Of a stretch of DNA of 11,536 nt, positions 1 through 5,358 are shown piece by piece. The stretch's first letter is position 1; the number at the start of each line of letters is the position of its first letter. The notes beneath the pieces were generated by a model. The model was not told where the DNA came from. It made no database searches and saw nothing but the letters and a program-made list of their open reading frames with translations. The position numbers and the translations under genes were made by a program. The stretch comes from a bacterium (GTDB taxonomy: Bacteria > Spirochaetota > Spirochaetia > JABEVK01), in assembly GCA_021782055.1 (NCBI GenBank), contig JAJXVP010000071.1:1-11536 (forward strand), written 5' to 3'.

Positions 1-1930
1 TACCCGTGAGAGGGATAAGCGGAACAGGGTTGGTGGGGTTCGTTACCGGAGCAGGTGACCCGCTGACCCAATCAGCATACACAGTCATGTTGGCTGTCAC
101 CACGGTCGAAGCGTAGAACGGGGTTCCCGCACCATTAGGCGAAGTAAACCAACCGCCAAAGGTATAACCTGTTTTTGCTGGGGCAACGGGAAAGTTCGTC
201 AGAGTCCAATTGGGGCCACCTACCGTAGCGCTCGCGACGCTGGCGGGGGTGGTTGCTCCTTGGCCGTCAAAAGTAATGGTATAGGTAGCTTGTGAACCGT
301 AAGCAAAAGTGGCCCACGTAGTGGCATCATTGACAACACCTTCGGGGACATCGACCACAACGCCGTTGGTGCTGGCCAAGACATCCACGCCAATTTTGAC
401 ACCCCAGATGTACGAGGGGGCACTGAAGGTGTACGACCACGTACCGCCCGAGTTGGTCATCGGTTGGGAGGCCAAGGCGAGACCAGTGCCGTTACCAAGG
501 GTCAGGTAGAGGTTGGCCGAGGTGATGCTTGAAGTCGGGGTGTACGAGACCGTCACTTGGTTATTGGTCATACCCGAGACCACCACACTGCCATTGGTTC
601 CCGCAACTAAGGTTCCGCCGGGTACGGGTGAATTCGTGGGACTCGGCGATGGGCTAACGGTGGGTGTGGGGCTAGGGCTTACCGTGGGGGTTGGCGTGGG
701 GCTGGGGGCGGCCGCGTAGGTAAAGGACGACCACGAGGTCACATTCGAAACGCTGCCTTGCGGGACGCTGGTCTGGACGCCGTTGGTGGTGGCTAGAACA
801 TCGACGTAGATCACGGCACCGGCGGTAAAGGTCGAGTTATTGGCCGTCGCCGACCATGAGCCGGACGAGTTAGTCATCGCTTGGTTTGCAACAACCAAAC
901 CAGTGCCGTTCCCCTGCGACAGGTAGAGAGCCGCTGAGGTGATGGCGGTAGTCGGTGTGTAGGTCACGGTCACGTTGCCATTCGCCATGTTAGAAATTTC
1001 GACCGTACCATTGGTCCCTGTCACGGTATTGCCGCTTGGGGTAGGTGACGGGCTCGACGAGGGACTGGGAGAAGGACTAGGCGAGGTGGTAGGAGTTGGG
1101 GTCGGAGTGGGAGTCGCGGCGTAGGTAAAAGACGCCCACGAGCTCACATTCGAGACACTACCTTGGGGTACGTTGGTCTGCACCCCGTTGGTAGTCGCCA
1201 CAACGTCAACATAAATTAAGGCACCAGCGGTAAAGGTCGCGTTGTTCACGGTCGCTGTCCAGGTACCCGAGCTGTTGGTCATCGCTTGGTTGGCGATCAC
1301 CAAGCCGGTACCGTTGCCCTGTGATAAGTACAGAGCCGCCGAGGTGATGGCACTCGAGGGCGTATAGGCCACCGTCACGTTGCCACTCGACATCGCCGAG
1401 AGTACCAAACTGCCGTTTGCTCCGGTAACCGTCAGGCCGCTGGGAGCCGGTGTGGGGCTGGGCGAGGTGGTTGGCGTCGGGGACGGTGACGGACTTGAAG
1501 CCGCATAGGTAAAGGACATCCAGCTCGAAACATTCGAAATGGACCCGCTGGGTACGGTAGTCTCGACGCCGTTGTTATTTTGCACCACGGCAACGTAGAT
1601 CAAAGCACCCGCTGTATAGCTGGCGTTGCTGTAGGTGTAACTGTAAGTTCCGGCACTGTAGTTCATATTCTGCGCGGCCAGAACTAAGCCGGTGCCGTTC
1701 CCTTGTGAAAGGTACAACTGAACCGACGTATACTGGACTCCTGGCGAATACGTTACCGTCAGTGACGTGTTTGACATATTCGTGATAGCAACTGAGCCTG
1801 CGCTCCCGCTCAAGGTGACGTCCCTAGTCAGGGCGGCGGTATTCTGAGCGACATTAACAGGCGACTGACAGGCGGAAAGAACTAAGACCAGAACCGTTAA
1901 AAAAACGGTCCCGATTTTCCTGAAAAGCAT
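1..1930 (-). CDS. Modular repeat lipoprotein with InlB-type repeat (3' end off window)
   Basis: This open frame of 643 codons starts at 1930 and is still open at the left edge, so the C-terminus is missing. Residues 1-20 form a lipoprotein signal peptide ending in the lipobox LVLSAC (Cys21). Four homologous modules of about 100 residues follow (residues ~45-144, 170-272, 305-406 and 444-545). Each ends in a motif like SWxSFTYAA, and the first three are followed by Pro/Ser/Thr linkers. Residues ~550-618 resemble an InlB B-repeat / Listeria-Bacteroides repeat (PF09479 type), with ITFDGQG, GYTFGGWFTSPNGAGT and VYADW. A Shine-Dalgarno AAGGAGG (1936-1942) lies 5 nt before the ATG. I infer an outer-surface, lipid-anchored, multi-domain binding protein or adhesin. 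The modules could be carbohydrate-binding, given the glucanase cluster nearby, but I do not recognise the family. No enzyme domain is visible in the part present. Confidence 0.88.
   Translation of the reverse strand, partial: MLFRKIGTVFLTVLVLVLSACQSPVNVAQNTAALTRDVTLSGSAGSVAITNMSNTSLTVTYSPGVQYTSVQLYLSQGNGTGLVLAAQNMNYSAGTYSYTYSNASYTAGALIYVAVVQNNNGVETTVPSGSISNVSSWMSFTYAASSPSPSPTPTTSPSPTPAPSGLTVTGANGSLVLSAMSSGNVTVAYTPSSAITSAALYLSQGNGTGLVIANQAMTNSSGTWTATVNNATFTAGALIYVDVVATTNGVQTNVPQGSVSNVSSWASFTYAATPTPTPTPTTSPSPSPSPSSSPSPTPSGNTVTGTNGTVEISNMANGNVTVTYTPTTAITSAALYLSQGNGTGLVVANQAMTNSSGSWSATANNSTFTAGAVIYVDVLATTNGVQTSVPQGSVSNVTSWSSFTYAAAPSPTPTPTVSPSPTPTVSPSPSPTNSPVPGGTLVAGTNGSVVVSGMTNNQVTVSYTPTSSITSANLYLTLGNGTGLALASQPMTNSGGTWSYTFSAPSYIWGVKIGVDVLASTNGVVVDVPEGVVNDATTWATFAYGSQATYTITFDGQGATTPASVASATVGGPNWTLTNFPVAPAKTGYTFGGWFTSPNGAGTPFYASTVVTANMTVYADWVSGSPAPVTNPTNPVPLIPLTG
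296..1798 (-). repeat. Four tandem coding modules (~300 bp each) with Pro/Ser/Thr linkers
   Basis: The modules lie at about 1499-1798, 1115-1422, 713-1018 and 296-601, giving a repeat period of roughly 385-420 bp. Conserved protein signatures are an LYLSQGNGTGL-like strand, an AxQxMTNSSGTW-like turn, an AGAxIYVxV strand, NGVxTxVPQG and SWxSFTYAA. Modules 2 and 3 are the most alike and are visibly similar at DNA level (for example around 885-985 and 1285-1385). Module 1 diverges in its second strand, and module 4 replaces SQGN with TLGN and ends in FAYG. The linkers are low-complexity Pro/Ser/Thr runs and make the plus strand G-rich. Modules this alike can expand or contract by recombination. 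Confidence 0.85.
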
Positions 1931-2004
1931 ATAGGCCTCCTTCATCTTCTGAAGTCAGCCTACGCCCAGTCTCTTTCTCTGTAAGCTAGTCCTTAGGTCT
2001 AATT

Positions 2005-2030
2005 ATTATAAGACTTTTAGTCTGTATAAT
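2005..2030. promoter_or_regulatory. AT-rich palindrome between the two minus-strand envelope genes
   Basis: Arms ATTATAAGACT (2005-2015) and AGTCTGTATAAT (2019-2030) are inverted copies around TTT, with one extra G in the right arm. Each arm carries a TATAAT hexamer reading outward on opposite strands. The minus-strand TATAAT (2010 down to 2005) is 75 nt before the lipoprotein ATG and could be its -10 box, although no good -35 box is visible. The RNA hairpin could also slow or end transcription from the OmpA-like gene, but no clear U-tract follows. The palindrome is certain; its function is not. Confidence 0.45.
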
Positions 2031-2039
2031 ATATTTACT

Positions 2040-3275
2040 TTAGTTTTCAAGGATTGTGATCTCCACCCGCCTATTCTTTTTCATATCGGCCTCGTTATCG
2101 TTGGGTGCAATCGGTTTTTCAGCTCCCCAACCCCGGTAGGTGATCTGCTCTGGCTTTCGAACACCAATCGTGACCAGATAGTTTCCAACTGCCGCAGCCC
2201 TGTCTTGTGACAGTTTCAAGCGGTCTTTTGCCGTCCCCGCCAAGGCAGTAAAGCCCTCCACGAGAATGTCGCGATCAGGATACTTTTTAAGAATTGCGCC
2301 GATTTTATTCAGCTTTTCTTGCTCGGAAGGTAGAAGTTCAGCCGAATCCGCTGGGAATTGAATATTGTCGAGGTTAAGCACCACACCCTTGTCGTTAGTC
2401 CTCACCTGCACGTTCCCTAGGCCTTTTTCCTCTAAACTCTTTTTAACTTCTTCAACAACTTTGGGCTTATCCATGAGCTTTGCTTGAATCAGACGGGATT
2501 GGCTTTGACCATCAAACTCGAGCCTTTCACCTGAGTTCAAGTGCAGAACAATGCGGTAGGCATCTTGATAAGAATCTTCATGCCCCTTTTGCTCGTCAAA
2601 CCAGATTTTTGCCTGAACTTCGCCGGTTACCAAGGCGGGGTACAACGGGTAGACCGAAGGTGAAACCGTGGCCTGGTAGTACAAATGGTATTCCGCCGTG
2701 AGTAATTGCAAGTTTTTTCCGTCTTTGACCACGGGACCGACATAAGTGTAGTTTACGACAAGAGGAATAGGAAAGGCTGGCAAAGGACGACCTGCCGCTT
2801 TGGTAAAAGCTTGAATGTCCGAAAAATCTTCTCGCTCTTCTCCGGGAGCTTGCCAGGTATCCCCGGGCTGAACAGCATGATCGGGAAAGGTGGGCACCCC
2901 TCTGACAACAGGAAGCACTGCGTCCGATGAGATTTTATATTTCCCCAAGGAATTGCAGACGTAATCGGTGTGAAAACTTTCATCAATTTGGTGAGCAGAT
3001 TCGCCATCACGCTGACTGGTATAGAGGGTTTCACCCACCAACCGCCCTTCTTGATCGTTGGCTTGCGCAACTTTATAACTGACACGGTAGGTGTCGAGAT
3101 TGTTCTGCAACCGACTCCCGTTGAGGTAGACTACTTGCTGGCTGGTTCCATAAAAGCGAAACTCATCCCCTTGATGATAAAGGAACCGCAAGTGTAGGGC
3201 CGCCAGGGAGTTAACAGAAAACGTCAACAAAACACCCAGAACAAACTTCGGAATGATCCGCGAACCTCTATGCAT
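2040..3275 (-). CDS. OmpA-family envelope protein with atypical peptidoglycan pocket
   Basis: The protein has 411 residues. I chose the ATG at 3275 because GGGGGAG lies just upstream at a 6-7 nt spacing; an in-frame start at 3314 would add 13 residues with no clear ribosome site. Residues ~10-26 are a hydrophobic signal sequence, giving an exported protein. Residues ~27-265 are a beta-rich region that I cannot assign to a family. Residues ~298-410 are an OmpA C-terminal domain with NIQFPADSAELLPSEQEKL, LSQDRA (Arg359) and a NRRVEITI ending. The usual ligand motif GHTD reads GFTA here (residues 341-344), so the aspartate that contacts DAP in other bacteria is absent while the arginine is kept. 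The family anchors envelope proteins to peptidoglycan. Spirochaete peptidoglycan contains ornithine rather than DAP, so the change may fit that wall. The gene lies 109 bp upstream of the modular lipoprotein, on the same strand. Confidence 0.85.
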   Translation of the reverse strand: MHRGSRIIPKFVLGVLLTFSVNSLAALHLRFLYHQGDEFRFYGTSQQVVYLNGSRLQNNLDTYRVSYKVAQANDQEGRLVGETLYTSQRDGESAHQIDESFHTDYVCNSLGKYKISSDAVLPVVRGVPTFPDHAVQPGDTWQAPGEEREDFSDIQAFTKAAGRPLPAFPIPLVVNYTYVGPVVKDGKNLQLLTAEYHLYYQATVSPSVYPLYPALVTGEVQAKIWFDEQKGHEDSYQDAYRIVLHLNSGERLEFDGQSQSRLIQAKLMDKPKVVEEVKKSLEEKGLGNVQVRTNDKGVVLNLDNIQFPADSAELLPSEQEKLNKIGAILKKYPDRDILVEGFTALAGTAKDRLKLSQDRAAAVGNYLVTIGVRKPEQITYRGWGAEKPIAPNDNEADMKKNRRVEITILEN

Positions 3276-3317
3276 GAAAACTCCCCCTAGTCTCTTTTCG
3301 GCAACAACAAGCATTTC

Positions 3318-3347
3318 TTGACAAAGGTAAAAGTCGGCGGTTATCTT
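3318..3347 (+). promoter_or_regulatory. Sigma70-type promoter for the DbpA-domain gene
   Basis: A perfect -35 hexamer TTGACA (3318-3323) is followed after 18 nt by TATCTT (3342-3347), or after 17 nt by TTATCT (3341-3346). The Shine-Dalgarno GGAGGA (3355-3360) and the GTG start (3367) come directly after, leaving a very short leader. Placement fits the divergent arrangement with the OmpA-like gene. Confidence 0.55.
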
Positions 3348-3366
3348 TTTTGGTGGAGGAAGCTCA

Positions 3367-3879
3367 GTGAGCCCAAAAACTACCCCGGATTTAGATCTTT
3401 CAGCCTTTCAAGCCTCTCTTGAAGACCTGATCAAGAAAATCAAAGAAGAGGATCCTTCTGAACTTGATGCCTATAGAAAAGTCTTTCGTCGCACTGTGCC
3501 TTTCTTTTTAAGAAGTTATGTCGCCGCTTACCTGTTTCGAAATCAGAGTCCTCGCGCCTTTCCGCGTCGCAAACCTGCGCAAGTGGTGACGCTCTTCGTC
3601 AGTATTGGAAAAAATAGAAGAGTTTTTCCCCGCGATCTCGTCCTTTTCTTAGTCAATGGCGCCGGAATTGGCAAAGCTGACTTGGGGGACATCAAGATTC
3701 TTGACAGCTACTCTTTTGTTGAGGTGAATGAAGAGCTAGCCTCTCAAATCATCGATAAACTCAATGGCACTACCTACCGAGGCAAACGGATTGTCATCAA
3801 TTTTGCCAAAAAACGTGGCAACGAAGCCGGCTATGAGGTTCCTGAGCCTGCTGAAGAAGGTCAATCACTAAGCCTTTAA
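3367..3879 (+). CDS. DbpA-type RNA-binding domain protein
   Basis: The protein has 170 residues and starts at GTG, with GGAGGA 6 nt upstream. Residues ~8-60 are a charged, probably helical region. Residues ~74-148 (from VVTLFVSIGKNRRVFP through GKRIVINFAKK) match the DbpA C-terminal RNA-binding fold (PF03880 type), an RRM-like domain that in E. coli DbpA attaches to a DEAD-box helicase and recognises 23S rRNA. No helicase core is present here, so this is a stand-alone RNA-binding protein, a form I associate with spirochaetes. The tail after residue 150 is acidic and probably disordered. It likely acts in the cytoplasm on structured RNA; the target is unknown. It appears monocistronic, with its own promoter and terminator. 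Confidence 0.85.
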   Translation: MSPKTTPDLDLSAFQASLEDLIKKIKEEDPSELDAYRKVFRRTVPFFLRSYVAAYLFRNQSPRAFPRRKPAQVVTLFVSIGKNRRVFPRDLVLFLVNGAGIGKADLGDIKILDSYSFVEVNEELASQIIDKLNGTTYRGKRIVINFAKKRGNEAGYEVPEPAEEGQSLSL

Positions 3880-3903
3880 CCGTTGAGGCGTTCCCAAATT
3901 TTG

Positions 3904-3931
3904 AAAAACGGCCTTTGGGCCGTTTTTTTTT
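3904..3931 (+). terminator. Rho-independent terminator
   Basis: A GC stem CGGCC (3909-3913) pairs with GGCCG (3918-3922) around a 4-nt loop. A run of A precedes it and a run of nine T follows (3923-3931), so the stem can extend through A-T pairs. It lies 25 bp after the DbpA-domain gene stop and ends that transcript. Confidence 0.9.
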
Positions 3932-4062
3932 GCTCATTAGACCATTGAACCATGCTGTCCTTCAGCCATTCAATTTCAGCTTAAAGACCCATGAGGCACT
4001 TTTTGCCCTGACAAATCCTTAAGGTTTGGTTCTGACCTCAAGGAAGTACAAATTATTATGTT
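3932..4062. other. Intergenic stretch with no recognisable feature
   Basis: Between the terminator and the first GTATACGTA motif I find no convincing gene, promoter or RNA. The only local structure is the short palindrome CCTTAAGG at 4017-4024. This forms the distal upstream region of the glucan cluster. Confidence 0.5.
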
Positions 4063-4071
4063 TACGTATAC
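4063..4071 (-). repeat. GTATACGTA motif, copy 1 (upstream of cluster promoter)
   Basis: The motif reads GTATACGTA on the minus strand and ends 8 bp before the TTGACA -35 box at 4080. The same 9-mer recurs at 4945-4953 and 5116-5124 on the plus strand. Its position just upstream of a promoter suits an activator site, but this rests on position and recurrence only. Confidence 0.4.
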
Positions 4072-4079
4072 ATTTTTTG

Positions 4080-4108
4080 TTGACAGATTTTTGAACTGGG
4101 ATTAGGTT
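4080..4108 (+). promoter_or_regulatory. Candidate promoter of the beta-glucan cluster
   Basis: TTGACA (4080-4085) is a perfect -35 box. The best -10 at 17-nt spacing is TAGGTT (4103-4108), which is weak, as expected for a promoter needing an activator or being under control. A 7-bp inverted repeat covers this -10. The Shine-Dalgarno AAAGGAG (4133-4139) and ATG (4147) follow. Confidence 0.45.
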
Positions 4109-4122
4109 GAGTTAAAACCTAA
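4102..4122. promoter_or_regulatory. Perfect 7-bp inverted repeat, candidate operator
   Basis: TTAGGTT (4102-4108) and AACCTAA (4116-4122) are exact inverted copies separated by 7 nt. The centre-to-centre spacing is 14 bp, roughly one and a half helical turns. The site overlaps the predicted -10 box and start region of the glucan cluster, where a repressor would block transcription. No regulator gene is present in the window to pair with it. Confidence 0.45.
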
Positions 4123-4146
4123 CAAAGGCTTTAAAGGAGTAACGAG

Positions 4147-4875
4147 ATGCGATTACCACGATTTCTGGCCCTCTCATTACTCGTTATCGGAACAGAGTCT
4201 GGGTTCACCGAACCAGTTCTTTATCAAGACAACAAGAAAGCCGTTCTTTATCTTACTTCGCGCCCCCCGTCCCTCGATGGAACGTATGCAGGCTGGAAAA
4301 ATCTTGAAGGAACAGCACCGAAAATCTTTGTTTTTGGTGAAGAACACAACAAAAATGATCCCTCTGGCGTGTTCGTCCTGCAAAGTGACAACAAATGTCT
4401 TTATATTCTCGCGGATATTATCGATTCAAACGCGAATGAGAATTCTCTTCCCGTGGCTTCAGCTTGGGAAAATGACTCTGTAGAGGTTTACCTAAGCACC
4501 GATTTGAGCCCACACCAATCGTATTCAAGGCAGGATATGCATCTACGTTTAGTCCCCAGGAGTAGAATAAACCCGAACCTTGTGGGGATTTCGATCAACG
4601 ATATTAGTGTGGACAATAAGCCTGCTGTTAAAGGCAAATGTCTCTATACTGCAAAGGGTTACAGAATTGAAGCACAAATTCCTTTACGACTTCTTTCAAT
4701 AAAAAGGTTTTCTGATGGACAAGCTTTTCGGGCGGAATTTCAGATCAATGCCGCTAACACCGGGAGCCGGGAAAATCTCCTTCACTGGAGTTCTTCGCAA
4801 GATAACTCCTTTTATGACGCCTCGGCCTGGGGCTCCGGCACAGTTAGAGTGTTGTTAAGGAATCAGCATGAGTAA
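4147..4875 (+). CDS. Secreted CBM9-like carbohydrate-binding protein
   Basis: The protein has 242 residues with Shine-Dalgarno AAAGGAG 7 nt before the ATG. Residues 1-~20 look like a signal peptide with no lipobox, so it is probably periplasmic or released. Residues ~36-238 fit a CBM9/DOMON-like beta-sandwich: PSLDGTYAGW at the start, LYILADIID, AWENDSVEVYL (residues 106-116), GYRIEAQIPL, and the closing WSSSQDN...ASAWGSGTVRV. In this family, loop aromatic residues bind the reducing ends of glycans. No catalytic domain is attached. As first gene of the cluster it probably helps capture glucan or oligosaccharide for the following hydrolases. Sugar specificity cannot be read from sequence. Confidence 0.75.
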   Translation: MRLPRFLALSLLVIGTESGFTEPVLYQDNKKAVLYLTSRPPSLDGTYAGWKNLEGTAPKIFVFGEEHNKNDPSGVFVLQSDNKCLYILADIIDSNANENSLPVASAWENDSVEVYLSTDLSPHQSYSRQDMHLRLVPRSRINPNLVGISINDISVDNKPAVKGKCLYTAKGYRIEAQIPLRLLSIKRFSDGQAFRAEFQINAANTGSRENLLHWSSSQDNSFYDASAWGSGTVRVLLRNQHE

Positions 4876-5344
4876 CCTATCCGAGTGGTTTTTGTTCGAA
4901 AGGCTTCAAACTCCTAGGTTTCTCAAGAGGGTTTGGTTAAAATTGTATACGTATTCCATAGAGAAATTGTGTAACTTTTTTGGCAAGCGAGAGTTGTGCA
5001 TTTCCCGCCAGTTCTCTCAGCAAAGTTGGATAATTTTTTGCAGCTGGGAGGTCTTTCAACCCAAAAAATGGGGAATCCTACTTAAAAGTACCGAGAGCTT
5101 CAGAAGGTCAGAGAGGTATACGTATAAATGCCCCTTGGAAAGCTATCCTCATCATCATGACGATAATCCTTACTTCTCCTCTGTAAGAAGTTCTTCTGAA
5201 GATCTTGCTCGCCTCTTCCAGAATTCTGGACAAAGCAGGTCAAGCGCCCGTGAGGAGCGTTTAGCTCGTCAGAGACGTGGCTCTGAGGTTGAATTTTTTG
5301 CCGTGCGCTATGCCGGTCAAAGTTTTGAAATCAAAGTTTCCTAA
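4868..5344 (+). CDS. Unrecognised 158-residue ORF inside the glucan cluster
   Basis: The ATG overlaps the end of the CBM9-like gene by 8 bp and has AAGGA (4857-4861) upstream. The stop TAA leads straight into the ribosome site of the next gene, so the layout fits translational coupling. The frame is open for 157 codons. I do not recognise the protein. Residues 1-~85 are rich in Trp, Phe, Cys and AGG/AGA arginine codons, unlike the neighbours. From ~94 on it looks more protein-like: a His-rich patch, a Ser-rich helix SSSEDLARLFQNSG, a charged ARE-ERLARQRRG segment and a short strand EVEFFAVRYAGQSFEIKV. There is no signal peptide. Possibilities are a small cytoplasmic protein, a gene remnant whose C-terminal half is real, or a partly non-coding leader: two GTATACGTA motifs lie in it, both encoding Tyr-Thr-Tyr. 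Confidence 0.45.
   Translation: MSNLSEWFLFERLQTPRFLKRVWLKLYTYSIEKLCNFFGKRELCISRQFSQQSWIIFCSWEVFQPKKWGILLKSTESFRRSERYTYKCPLESYPHHHDDNPYFSSVRSSSEDLARLFQNSGQSRSSAREERLARQRRGSEVEFFAVRYAGQSFEIKVS
4945..4953 (+). repeat. GTATACGTA motif, copy 2
   Basis: This is the second copy of the 9-mer. It shares a tenth base (GTATACGTAT) with copy 3 and sits in an AT-rich stretch (4931-4960) that could carry a promoter. It falls within the doubtful N-terminal part of the unrecognised ORF. Confidence 0.35.
5116..5124 (+). repeat. GTATACGTA motif, copy 3
   Basis: This is the third copy of the 9-mer, 171 bp after copy 2 and in the same orientation and reading frame. A TATAAA (5123-5128) overlaps its end, so it may mark an internal promoter ahead of the lipoprotein gene. 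No good -35 box is seen at the right distance. Confidence 0.35.
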
Positions 5345-5358
5345 AGGAGGAAATGAAA

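Noticed and set aside
309..719. Small plus-strand ORFs across the modular lipoprotein
   Set aside because: They are antisense shadows of the repeat-containing minus-strand frame, with low-complexity or repeat-derived protein and no ribosome sites.
296..1798. Periodic repeats as a possible CRISPR array
   Set aside because: The period is about 400 bp, the repeats are diverged and in frame, and they encode protein modules; no cas genes are present.
2753..3197. Alternative ORFs on both strands inside the OmpA-like gene
   Set aside because: They overlap a well-supported gene fully, lack ribosome sites and show no recognisable domain.
3281..3323. Minus-strand promoter for the OmpA-like gene
   Set aside because: A TTGTCA is present opposite the TTGACA, but no acceptable -10 box lies at 16-18 nt, so I could not support a promoter there.
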